A stretch of DNA of 64,000 nt, from positions 80,593,727 through 80,657,726 of the forward strand of contig OY776119.1 in NCBI GenBank assembly GCA_963675135.1, given 5' to 3'. Source of the DNA: Galeopsis tetrahit (taxonomy: Eukaryota > Streptophyta > Magnoliopsida > Lamiales > Lamiaceae). The position numbers and the translations under genes are program-made. The notes beneath the pieces are model-generated. The model did no database searches. It was not told the origin of the DNA and was given only the letters and a program-made list of their open reading frames with translations. Shown piece by piece: positions 52,975 through 63,987 of the stretch (position 1 is the first letter of the stretch; each line of letters begins with the position of its first letter).

Positions 52975-54719
52975 CTAAGCATGGAGTGGTGTGGAGTTAT
53001 ATACCGGCGGCGTGACAGCCGCGGCGATCTCGGGCTTCCTCCCACGCTCCGACATGCTGTTTTCGGCGAACTTAAGGCTGCCATTATGCAAACCCTTCTC
53101 CCTCTCTTCTTCATTCCACTCCGACGAATAGTAACTCTCTTCCGTATTCTTGCTGTCCTTGGACGCCGCCAGAAACATGCTCCCCCACTGCGGGAAGTGG
53201 ATGAACGCCACCGGAATAGTGCACGCCACCGCCATGACGCCCATGAAAGTGAGTCCGTACGCGGTGGAGAATTTGGTGGTGGAGAAGAATACCAACTGCG
53301 TTAATCCGCCGCCGAAATTACCACCGGCGCCCGTGAGGCCGGAGATAATGCCTAATGATCGTCGGGAAACGAAAGGGATGATGCCGTAGGAGGCACCACA
53401 GGCGGCTTGAGCATGGACTGAGAAGAAGATCAGGGATGCAATTGCCATGTAAATTGAGTTTGCACGCCCTAGCCAAATGCAGAACACTCCTCCTAGGGTT
53501 TGGGTTATCCACAAAGTCCACAACCTTCCCCTCATACCGAATCTCCGCGACGCTCGGTCCGATAAGTATCCCCCGAGCGGGCGTGCTACGAAGTTCGTCA
53601 TCCCGAAGGCTGCTGCTACAATCCCCGCGGTGTGGAGTTTTAGATTGAACCTGAATTGATCAACAAGAATTAATTTTCACTTAATTATATATATATACTC
53701 AATTTTTTAATTTGAACAATGTTATATTTTCTGCAAATATTCAAGATTAATGAAAAACAAACCTGTCGTAGAAATACTCTGCAATAACATTGTTGATGCA
53801 AAGCTGAATTCCATTGGAAAAGCCGTATATGAAGAAAAACACCCATGTTCTATAATTTGTAACAGCGTGCTTCAGTACCTATATAAAATTTATTTAAATA
53901 TCTTGAGGTATAAAATATACTCTATAGTTAATTTTTTTCTTTAAAAAATAGTACCTTAGAAAACTTGTCTTTAGCAACTTCCCCAGTCTTCTGGAGGGCA
54001 CTAAGGTTGCCATCAGGCATGTCCTGGCCCAACACCAACACCATAACGCCAACAATGATATGCAACGAGCCAGGAATCATAAACGCAATCCGCCACGCAG
54101 TAAAAGGTGTAGCACCGGAAACCTTAATCATGTGAAAGAGAAACGGCATGAGAAGCTGCGTGACGCCGCCTCCCATGTCGCCCCACCCGCCCGCCACCCC
54201 ATTCACCGTGCCGATGATGGAGCTGCTGAACATGATGCTCGTCCAGTACTGGCACGACACGAACGTCGCCAAGGAGAAACCGATCATGAACCTCGAGATA
54301 ATGTAGCCCTCAGCTGACGACAGGAACACCATCGAGAAGACGACGGGTGCCGTCAGCAGGTTGAGGAAGGCGCAACCGTAGCGGGGGCCGATGAGGTCGC
54401 AGATTGCGCCCATCATTAGACGGGAGAAGATGCTGCCGGAGACAGAGGCGACTCCGGCGTTGCCTATGTCGGAGCGGGTGAGGTTGAGGTTGTCGCGGAT
54501 GACGGGGACGAGGGGTGCGGCGGCGAAGGTGGAGACGAAGCAAGTGAAGAAAGAGAACCAGGCCAAGTGGAAGGATCTCATGTGGGGTTGTTGGAATGAA
54601 AATATTTTTAGGGTTTTAGCTTTGTGTTCCGAATCTACTGGAAGAGAGAATTTAGTGGAAGAGTTTTCTATAGAGAAGCTCTGTGGATGCAACTTTCTTC
54701 CATTGCCATTGGCATCCAT
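52975..54719 (-). CDS. NRT2: High-affinity nitrate transporter, NRT2 family (three exons: 54719-53955, 53878-53763, 53650-52975)
   Basis: A nitrate/proton symporter of the plasma membrane (MFS superfamily, NNP family); plant NRT2 proteins generally work with the partner NAR2/NRT3. Exons of 765, 116 and 676 bp join in frame to 518 codons, close to the usual 530. All four splice borders are GT/AG. Visible signs: cytosolic N-terminus, then hydrophobic segments from about residue 50; MFS loop G-A-I-C-D-L-I-G-P-R-Y-G at 104-115; NNP glycine motifs G-W-G-D-M-G-G-G (178-185) and G-A-G-G-N-F-G-G-G (401-409); hydrophilic C-terminal tail from about 460. The start is the first ATG downstream of a TATA box about 100 bp away. 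No disruption is visible, in contrast to copy A. The exact NRT2 subtype is not assigned. Confidence 0.95.
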
Positions 54720-54816
54720 TTTGTATTAATTCTCAGATGTGCAATATTCTGAAAAAGGCGGGGTAAATTAAGAGAAGAGATTAATGGTGTGATCTGAAAT
54801 GGTGGAGATCGTCTGG

Positions 54817-54824
54817 TATTTATA
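54817..54824 (-). promoter_or_regulatory. TATA box of the NRT2 gene
   Basis: Minus-strand TATAAATA in 'cactataaatacc', about 98 bp upstream of the ATG, so the mRNA start is expected about 65-75 bp before the start codon. Copy A has lost this region. Confidence 0.7.
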
Positions 54825-54830
54825 GTGTTT

Positions 54831-55229
54831 GTGAAAGTGTTAAATATATTAATTGAGTGGACTTTCGTACAAACAAAAGGATGTGCTCATTTCTCCCCAT
54901 GCCATTTTGATCATTTATTAATTATTATCCAAGTCCTCTTAGTTACGAAAAAGAGGAATCACAAGTCCACCAAATTGCATAAGAACGTGAAAATACATGC
55001 CGTGTTTTTAATTTTCTTTTTTTTTTTTCAACGAACAATATTGTTTATTATGAAATTTATTGATTTCATGCCCATTAATTTTAAGGTCCACTCTATGAAA
55101 ATAAGCTTAAATTAAAGATCATGATTTATATATTAATTATTTACCGTACTAATTCATTTTCAACCCTATAATATTGTCGGTAGGAAGTCGATCCTTTTCG
55201 TTATAAAGTTCGATCGGTTTGATTCCTCG
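54831..55229. other. NRT2 upstream region
   Basis: AT-rich sequence upstream of the nitrate transporter promoter. I see no clear nitrate-responsive element by eye. Confidence 0.5.
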
Positions 55230-55269
55230 ATCTATTCTATAAAAAAAAGTTGGGAGTGATCTTGTGGTA

Positions 55270-55410
55270 AATATCAGTTCAATTTACACCCACATTCTTT
55301 ATAAATACATTCACTGACAGAGCCCAATTCATATCCACATTCTTTATAAATACATAGTCCAATTCACACCCATGTTTTTTATAAATACACCCACTGATTA
55401 AAATTGTACT
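55270..55410. repeat. Direct repeats of 'attctttataaatacattc' type
   Basis: About three imperfect copies of a unit containing 'caattcacacccac' and 'tttataaatacac', spaced about 50 bp. Confidence 0.65.
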
Positions 55411-55529
55411 TAGTCGTCTTCTCTGAGCAGTTTTCGCCCCCCAGACCGTGGTCAGACGCTATAATTTACGATGGACTTAATTTTTAAATATTTTCTATTT
55501 TTTTTAATATTCTTTAATAATTATTATGA

Positions 55530-55995
55530 GTCAAGGTTATTTTGTATTACTACATTCAATAATATATCTTAATACATGCAATAATATATGTTACTACGTA
55601 CGTACATATTATAATGTGAGTTACTACACCAACAAAAATACTAGAAAAAAATGTTTTACTACATAAAAGAATGTGTATTACTAATGTGTTTAACTACATA
55701 AAAAAACTATATGTTACTACATACTACAGTTTGAATTACTACATTGAATAGTTGTTTGTTACTATATGTAACAACATAAAACAATTTGTATTACAACATG
55801 GTTATTGTGTTTACTACATGCGATAATATATGTTACTACATATTATAATGTGAGATACTACATCAACAAAAACACTAGAAAAAAAATGTATTACTTAATA
55901 AAAGAATTTGTATTATTATATAAAAGAGTTTGTGTTAGTACTACATAAAATAATGTGTGTTACTACATATTACAATTTGAATTACTACATTTAAT
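55530..55995. repeat. Degenerate tandem repeats of 'tgttactacata'
   Basis: Words such as 'gtgttactacata', 'gagttactacaccaac' and 'ttgaattactacattgaatag' recur about fifteen times. A larger unit of about 240 bp seems to be present twice ('accaacaaaaatactagaaa' at 55632 and again near 55863). No coding potential. Confidence 0.7.
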
Positions 55996-57010
55996 AGCTC
56001 GCGTTCGGCAATAAAATAAAAAAAATCACAGAAACATGTAAATTAAACGGTTGGTCAAAATTAAAACACAAGTGTGCCAATATTTCCAGCCCAATTGACT
56101 CAATAACATATATTTTTAGCCCATTGACTTAATAAGTCAATATTTCCAGTTCAATTGACTTAATTAGTCAATATTTCATGTATGCAATATTGCATATAAG
56201 TTTTTGTGAAAAGTTAGAGTCATGCACATAGATTTGCACGCACACCAGTTGCACCATGTAATTTTTTTTTAAAATTGTAATATAACGTACTTCATGCACT
56301 TTTTAAATAATATCATTACGCTTATAAAGTAATACCACAACATTTAATTTACACGTACAACGGTACAAACACATCAAATTGTATAGAAAAATATTGTAGT
56401 GTCACTTTATAAACATTAATGTGATATTACAAATTACAAGAAATTAATTACATGTACACTAGTTGCATGGAGCTATATAAGAATTTGTCTCTATAAAGTT
56501 ATGGAGCATGCACTTACTTATTATGCATTAAATAATGGTAATCAGTTGACTAAATCATATAATAATAAACTAGTACATTATTTACTAAATAAAGGGTCAT
56601 TTGATTAATCAAACCTTTGGTACTTGGTAGCACTATGCGAGAGCATCGGATATTCCTAAGCATCTTACAAATACGAAGATGTTAATTAAGTCAATGAGAG
56701 TATCGCAAATATTAACCGTTGGTTGGGTTTTTCTCATTTATTAATACATAACCAACCATGTTAATATTAATTTCCGTACGAATAAACAATCCATTAATTT
56801 ATTTTCATTATGGCACTGGTCGCGACATTATTTCTGAAATGTATCTCTAAATAATTCCAAAAATAATAGTATAAAATTCGACGTGTCTGTGAATCCAAGT
56901 AAAGTGGCTGACGAGGATATTAGTCAAATGCATGTGCAGCTGATTAAGATCCAAAATTTAAGTAGTAGAGTACAATATAGTACTATAATATAAGCAGTAG
57001 TTATAACTTA
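55996..57010. other. Intergenic DNA, no gene seen
   Basis: AT-rich; repeated 'gacttaataagtcaatattt' words near 56095-56180. No supported feature. Confidence 0.5.
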
Positions 57011-57650
57011 CACTACAAGAAAACAGTGAGATTCCAACGGAAAAATTCCAACGGATTTTGGCGTTTTTTCCGTTGGAATCACTGATTCCAACAGTTATTC
57101 CATCGAAATTACGACCGTTGGAAAAGTGGGCGTTGGAATTGCAAATTTCCAATGAAAATTCCAACGGAAAAAAAATCCAACGGTACATTCCAACGGATTG
57201 TGAACGTTGGAATTTTCAATTAATTGAAATTTCTTCCAACGTAAATTCCATCGACAAATCCAACAGTGATTTTTCGTTGGAATTTATTCCAACAGATTTT
57301 AACCTTTGGAATTTCAATTGTTGGAAATTATAAATGCGAATTACAACGCTAATTCCAACAGAAAAAATTTCGTAGGAATTTTTATTCCAATAGACATATA
57401 CCGCTGGATTATTTAGCTATTGGAAATTTTCCATCGTCAATTCCAATGGTTACGTTCCATTGGAATTTTTCCAACAAATACTAACCATTGGAACTTTAAT
57501 TGTTGGAAAATTATTTAAATCAAATTCCAGCGTTATTATTATGTTGGAATAAAAGTTCCAATGAACATGCACCTATTGGAATATTTAATTGTAAAAATTT
57601 GTCCAATATTAATTCCAACAATATTTTTCATTGGAATTTTATTTGAAAAA
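57011..57650. mobile_element. One end of a CACTA (En/Spm) transposon with sub-terminal repeats
   Basis: Starts CACTACAAGAAAA, the classic plant CACTA end, preceded by TTA. The next 630 bp is dominated by 'ttccaacgg' and its reverse complement 'ccgttggaa', repeated some 20-30 times with increasing decay, the transposase-binding sub-terminal region. I could not find the partner end TTTTCTTGTAGTG in the window, so the element is either longer than 7 kb or truncated. Confidence 0.82.
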
Positions 57651-58016
57651 AAAAATATTTTTATTACTATATTAAAAAGATTTATCAAATCAATCGAAAT
57701 TACACAACATGCCCTTACAATTTAAATATATAATCAAGCTCAAAAAATATATAATAGCTTCAAAGTCAAATACAATCTAAAATAACTAACGTCATAACAA
57801 AAATAATAAGTTCTCAAAATCGTAATTATTAATACCTAAGTATTGATCATCCTTCCAATTCACATCACTAACGAAAAATAAACTAATATTATAACATAAA
57901 TATTAACTTCTAAAAATCACCACCACCATCATCAATACACCAAGGGCATAATCATCCTCTTCATTTTCAAATGGTGTAGGGTCTTTCTCGAATTTCTACA
58001 TATGCTTTTGTTTCAG

Positions 58017-58089
58017 CCTCTACCTTTTCCTCCATTTGAGTTAGTACGTCTACCTTGTCCTCCACGACGATCACTTCTATCAATCATCT
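58017..58089 (-). pseudogene. Possible last exon of a CACTA-encoded protein, RGG-rich tail
   Basis: Minus strand: an acceptor-like 'tccacag' followed by an open stretch reading D-R-S-D-R-R-G-G-Q-G-R-R-T-N-S-N-G-G-K-G and a TGA stop. Being inside the putative CACTA element suggests the 3' end of its gene. The stretch is short, so chance cannot be excluded. Confidence 0.3.
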
Positions 58090-58805
58090 GTGGACATTAT
58101 AAGACTTTCAATATAAGATAAAATAATAGTTAAATATCATAAACAAATATCAAAAGATGATACATTAAGATATTCACGCAAAAAAATATACTCACTCTTA
58201 TTCAAAATGTATGTCACCTTAGACTTATACACACATATTAAAATATTAATGACTTCTTACTATTCCCCTATTAATTGCTCTAGAAATTAATTAGTTTGAG
58301 GGTAATTTAGAAAAAAACACATAATTAATTTGTACTAAAAAGTGTAAAACGTCATATAATTTGCAAAGAAAAAGAAAGTTCAAAACGTCATATATTATGA
58401 TTAGAAAGGAGCAAATGCTAAGCACAAATAATTTTCAACAAAAGTAGAAAATGACACATGTCAGCCAGATTTAATGAGAGTCTGAATGCAGCAAAAAAAT
58501 ATATATAAAAAAAACCACTTTAATTCTGATAACTCATCTACTCTTTATGCATACTGTTTATTACCCCCATCTATCTAAAATAAATAAAAACCAAGGTAGA
58601 CACTGGCAAGGTAAATAAAGCCAATTGATATTGCAAAGAAATGAATTGAGACACGAATTTTTGGATGGAACCAATAAAATACTTGAGCATTTGAACCCCG
58701 AAACAAATTAATTAATGTTAATGCAGATAACAGAAACAAACTAAAAAAAAAAAAAGCATATGTAATTAAGGATTATTGGAATTATTTAATATTAGCATTG
58801 CCTCT
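58090..58805. other. AT-rich DNA, no feature seen
   Basis: No credible frame or repeat. It may be the interior of a decayed CACTA element. Confidence 0.4.
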
Positions 58806-58808
58806 TTA

Positions 58809-58966
58809 GGGCATGTTTGATAGCAAAGATTGATTATCTAAGATTAGGATGATATCTAAACTTTATAAAATTTAAAGCATAATTTACGCTTAATCTAAGT
58901 TATCAAACAACCAATAAAAATGATATATAGTTAATCTTGGTTTAATCTAAGCTATCAAACATGGCC
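58809..58966. mobile_element. Tourist-like MITE (PIF/Harbinger type)
   Basis: Left GGGCATGTTTGATAGC and right GCTATCAAACATGGCC are inverted repeats; flanking TTA (58806-58808 and 58967-58969). 158 bp, AT-rich interior. Confidence 0.85.
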
Positions 58967-59358
58967 TTAAAGAACTACTAGTAGAAATTACATAAGAAGG
59001 CTCGACACACTTTTAAAAACTTCCATTTCAGAGATTGGGATTTAGGATGAATATGTAGCAATGTAAAATTAAATTGACCAGTGACTGTTCAAGATTGGAT
59101 TATTGTCAGCATTAAAATTCTCTCAAAAATAATTTGATCTTAATTAATCTACATTATGTACATTCCTAACTTTATGTGGTTGGTTTATAAATAAGTACTG
59201 CACTAACAAAAGACTAAAAAATATACTACTCAATCACAACACGCACAAGATCTTCTACTTTATAGTTTCTTTGAATGGGAACAAAAAAAAAGATCGTATA
59301 ATTTTATTTGCAGCAGGTGTAAGAAACATAGAGGATAGAGTAAGAAAGCAGACCATTT

Positions 59359-59430
59359 TTACTTGAAGCTTGACAAAACCTCCAAATCCTTCATAACTTG
59401 TTCAATTGAATAAAGACACATTTTCTTCGC
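59359..59430 (-). pseudogene. Exon-like fragment, unassigned
   Basis: Minus strand: an acceptor-like 'ctatgcag', then 23 codons reading K-K-M-C-L-Y-S-I-E-Q-V-M-K-D-L-E-V-L-S-S-F-K and TAA. It looks like a terminal exon of a host gene or a captured fragment. Family not recognised. Confidence 0.3.
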
Positions 59431-59779
59431 CTGCATAGAAAGATCAAGATTTCAAATTCTTTATACTCATTTTTTTTTTTCAGTACAAGATTCATGGTAT
59501 TAAGTAGTAGATGTTTTGAACTTAATTTAACAATAAGAAACCACACTCCAATACGGATATCAGACATAGGCCCAACGCTCACATATCACCCTCCCTCAGA
59601 AAATGAATTGGTATGGATTGCAGAGATTGTTGGTTTAAACTTTAAAGACAACCAAATTTAGCACAAATCGTTATTTCATTAATGAATATGCTTGGAGAAA
59701 ACAATATATTTAATATAATAACAAAACATCACTAATATAATAATCAAAATCCCCAACCTTCGAAATTTTATGAAGACAC

Positions 59780-60135
59780 AAAATTGTTTGGAAACTTTTG
59801 GGATTTTTAAGAATTGAAGAAAAAAGCGATGCCTCACGCTGAGAAATCACTCCTCGTCTCCATGGGCATCTATCCACCGGCTGCCGCCACCCGATTGACC
59901 GCCGGACATGGGTCCTCTCTAATCATGGTCGGTCGGCGCCCTCAAGACATAGGCCACCCCAGGTCGCCGCCGCACATGCATGCCAGATTGCCTACATCAC
60001 CACCTACTCGAAACCCTAGTTTCAGCAGAAAAACAAGAAGAAGGTTGAGTTTTCTTTTAGGTTTGGGTGAAGAATAAGATCTCACGATTTTTTTAATCTC
60101 ATTTTGATTTGGGAATTGGGAAGAACCGCCACTTC
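59780..60135. other. GC-rich island, gene-fragment-like
   Basis: Much richer in G+C than its surroundings, with overlapping open frames on both strands (59814-60077 plus, 60166-59942 minus) and a telo-box-like 'aaaccctag' at about 60011. It may be a 5' exon remnant or captured sequence. Neither frame shows a domain that I recognise. Confidence 0.35.
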
Positions 60136-61900
60136 CTCTGTTTACCGCAGTTCCCAAAATTTTCAAATTTATTTTACTAAAAGTCTAAAATTCTATTTAA
60201 GCGCCAAGTTTATTTTCACCTCTCAATATGTCATATTCAAATCATTTATAGATTTAATTATAATTAAAATAATTTTACCGTTGTGTATCAATCATATTTA
60301 TAATTAATAGGAGTATATTGTTTTTTTAGACGAATAACTCATCATAACGTAATAAATTAAATATAGTGCATAAACCCAATAAAATTAATTTATATTTTTA
60401 TAATGTATATATTTAACATAAATTTAATTTAATCAATTTTTATTGTCTTTTTATATTTAACATAAATAATTTTTTAAAATTTGTGTATAATTGAATTAAA
60501 GACAAATATTAATTTTGTGTCATTTTTTTTTAAGTAAATAAAATGTAGTATTGTATTTATTAAATATATTGTGTGAATTGTATGAAATGCATGTGGTGTA
60601 AGATATACTACCAAATATTTTTCTGTTTATCTTCAACTAAAATTAACATTTTATTAGTATATTTTTAGTTAAAGTTTTTAATCTCACTCAATTTCACATT
60701 AGTTATAGTAGAATAATATTTTATCACATAATGTAATATATTTAATTAGAGTACTAATTTGTAATAATGGCTTTATATTATAATTATACGATCGATGATG
60801 AAGAATTTAACTCAGGTTTCTGATAATTATTTCTAGCACGTTGACATCTAATAACTTTCGTCTTTCGCTAAGACGTATGAGTAACTAGATTATTAATTAT
60901 TCTAGAGGCACGCGATTTGAACACTGGTTCCTCTCACTATTTGGTGAAGAATATAACTATTTATCGATACTTAAAGGCATTCTAATACTTCCACCTTCTA
61001 CTCCACAAACATTTCATCAATTGAAGTGATAGAGTTGCAAGGGGAGTTAAGCTACGAGGGTATGTGGGGGCGGAGATGCAACTACCTCTATAGTAAAGGC
61101 TTTGAGAGTCGTTATACGACTTCGTCCCAAAATTAGGACCTTACTTTTTCTTTAACCAACGGTCCTATGCAAAAAACCCTTTCTATACTACTAAACAAAC
61201 ACAAACACTTATATAAAATATTGCACATATCAAAATCTACACAATATGACTATTTATTTTGTCTCTACTTTTGTTTCATTGTGTTGCTTTTGCTTTCTTG
61301 TTTTATTTAACTTCTTCACTTTTTTCATGGTAGATTATTCTTCTTGCTCAATGGATCAGTTAAATTGTCTTACTGAATTTACGTTTCAATCTGATGAATC
61401 AAAGTTTTATAAATGTTATGATTTTTTTGTATTTGTAATGATTTTATTTATAGAGTAACATACTTTTCTCCCTAAAGTAATACAATTATAGTTATATAAT
61501 AACACATTTTTTAGTACCATGTGTGTTATTATATGAAAAAATTGTTCTTTCTTTAACAAGTTCCGAACAATTTATCCAAATTTGTCACCACTCGTTTTTG
61601 TCTACAACTCCATGTTTAATTTATTGTTACTAATTAAAAATATTACATCAGGCGAGGAAATTTTAATTTACTATCATTATGTGAAAAGTTTAATTAAAAT
61701 ATTACATAATTTTTTTTTAAAAAGTGGGTCTATTAAATATAAATCTCATATTATAACAAATAAAGAATATTCTTTAAAATACAAAACATTCTTAAATAAA
61801 ATTATATACGTGTGTTATAAATGTATATATGAAATAACCATTTAGAGATAATACAATTTAATCAAATTGTGAAAAATTGACGTAAGAGGGAAAACCCTTT
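60136..61900. other. AT-rich DNA, no gene supported
   Basis: Open frames here (for example 61246-61458 and 61582-61845) are AT-rich, hydrophobic by composition and without recognisable motifs. I consider them chance. Confidence 0.5.
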
Positions 61901-61923
61901 ACAGGACCAAATTTTGGGAAAAA

Positions 61924-61952
61924 ATTGGCGGCCACGAAACGAAAATTGGCGC
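61924..61952 (+). promoter_or_regulatory. Two E2F-like sites in a probable promoter
   Basis: ATTGGCGG (about 61924-61931) and ATTGGCGC (about 61945-61952) both fit the plant E2F consensus WTTSSCSS and lie about 21 bp apart. They sit just upstream of a moderately GC-rich 5' region. Confidence 0.35.
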
Positions 61953-61959
61953 TCACAGA

Positions 61960-63911
61960 AGCAAAATAAACCACAGTCCGATTCTAAAGTTCCATGGCGG
62001 AGTAGGGTATGAGCAACTAATTTGGAGCAGTTCTTCGATCAGGAGCGTGGGTTCTTCTTCGACTAATTAGGAGCAAGCCACGACTACGAGGAATTATGCC
62101 TCCTCATTTTTAGAGAGCCGGTGTGTGCAATTCATCTACAATATCTGCAATTTCTTGTTGTTTCACTCCACCCAGTTTTGCAATTCTGTCATCCCCTGTG
62201 TTAGTAAGGGCATATAACAGCTGTATAAATTAATTTCTTGTTTGATAGAGCCTGCCCGTGTAATGCTTAGTGATAAATGGTAATGTTTCATAGATATGTA
62301 TGGTATTATTCTGTGGTTGTCATCCCCTGTGTTAGTAAGGGCATATAAGAGTCGTATGCTTTAATTTCTTGCTTGATAGAGCCTGCGTGTGCAATGCTTA
62401 GTCGATTCCTTGTTCTTCATCAATTTTTTTGTTCTTTCATCACAGAAAATCCAGTCGCCCCTTTCTCAATCAATAATATCTGGTAATTTTTCTTCTTCTC
62501 TGAGTTTGATAGTAATGATGCGCATAGTAAAACATGTTCGATTGGGTTCTTGGGATGGTTTTAAGATTTCAGTCTTCAAATTTGGATGACAGATTTTAGA
62601 GGTAAATTTAGGAACAATGTTAAGACTCAGATTGGTTGAAAGTGGTTGACAGCTTATAAAGCTTTAAGTTAGTTTTGTTATTGTCAGTAGGTTAATTACA
62701 GTTAGTTAGCTTAGAAGTTAGTTTACTCAGATTTTAGATATAAATTAGGCAGCTTAGTTTTTCAGTAATTCATTCAATTGTAATTCTCTTTTTAATCACA
62801 TTTCTATTCAGAAAACACAAAATGCTTCCGTATGCGAGTTTTCTCAATTCATAGAGTTCTACAAACAAGTAGTGGACCGTTGCTTACCGCAACTTGGATT
62901 TGTGGGATTACTTGTAATTGATACTTGCTGGGTTTTTTGAAATTCAGATTCGAGTGAATTGGGTTTAAATTCTGTCTTGAATTTCAAATTTAATTTTTGT
63001 GTACAGAGTCTGAGTGATTTTATTTCTGGCGTCTTTCATTGTTGCACAATTTTTTTACTTTTTTTAATTTCCAACGTATTTCTATTGAGATGAGTTTTAA
63101 ATTAAATTCTTGGAATTATAAATAGAACATAATTACATATAGATTACATGATGTGGGGGCCGTGGGCTAATGAAGTCTCTGATGTTTTATTCTATGAATT
63201 TTTCAGATAAAATCACTTCCAGAACCAACAATAATGAGGACTGAGATTAGAAAACTATGAGCATATATGAACTTTTTCCAAGAGGTAATCCTGTATTCCT
63301 GTGTGATCCTTTAATGCACACAAAACAAAAAACAAAATCTGCAATTTAAGTTTTGTATATAATTTGACGTGAGCTTCCAATATTTAGTCAATAGTAATGC
63401 GTGCTCCATTGCAACAATATGCTCTCTTATCTCCTTGCAAGTGTTTAAATACCAGAACTTTTGGAGTATATAGTGATGAACTAATACCCACCTCAATTGC
63501 AATCAAGTATTGATTGTCATTATACTTATGATAGTAATTTTTTGTTTTTCAAGTGTATTTCATGGATACACAAATATGACATTCTGTTACTACTATCACC
63601 GGTACAGTTTATTAAGGAATTTTGATCCTTAAATTATGTCTGCATTGATTGGGTTTTACCCTGTTTCTTTTTCTCTAAATGGATCTTGGTACTTTCTTCG
63701 TTGGAGTTGCTCTCTTTTTCTTTTTGTTATTTATATTATTAGATGCCAACGGAATCTTGGTGTGCTGGATTTTTATTACCTGCAGTAACACAGATATGTA
63801 TAGATAATCTTTTTTTTGGAGTGTTCAGTTTTAGATGCACTTGTTCTAGCTAGCTGGTCTCATATGTAATGTTCTTTTTCTATTTCTTATGTCTTTGTGA
63901 TCTATGACAGA
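61960..63911 (+). other. Probable 5' region and introns of a gene leaving the window
   Basis: After the E2F-like sites, base composition becomes transcript-like (about 61980-62140) and then T-rich with splice-like signals, as in plant 5'UTR introns. No long frame. An exon candidate begins at 63912. Confidence 0.35.
62188..62405 (+). repeat. 131-bp tandem duplication, second unit partial
   Basis: 'gtcatcccctgtgttagtaa' begins at 62188 and again at 62319, and the match continues for about 87 bp ('cttgatagagcctgc...gcaatgcttagt') with few changes. Confidence 0.85.
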
Positions 63912-63987
63912 TGCTCATATATTCCTTGCTATTGGTGCAAATACAATTATTCTTTCACAAGTTGCTGCATTTGGAGAGGTGAAAAAG
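63912..63987 (+). CDS. Candidate internal exon of an unidentified gene, near the window end
   Basis: A T-rich tract and 'tatgacag' precede an open stretch reading A-H-I-F-L-A-I-G-A-N-T-I-I-L-S-Q-V-A-A-F, ending in G-E-V-K-K before a possible donor 'aag/gtttttt'. The text looks like real protein, but it is short, the family is not recognised, and the gene continues beyond the window. Confidence 0.35.

Larger units (their letters stand above)
47494..54830. repeat. Segmental duplication copy B (functional NRT2 side)
   Basis: Collinear with copy A (6757 onward) apart from private insertions: TIR element 47633-48380, Stowaway elements, and the Mutator-like element 49209-50222. It contains the intact NRT2 gene. 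Confidence 0.85.

Noticed and set aside
57058..57333. Frames on both strands in the CACTA end
   Set aside because: Products of the ttccaacgg repeat array.
61246..61845. Two small hydrophobic open frames
   Set aside because: Composition-driven frames in AT-rich DNA with no motif, promoter or splice signal.
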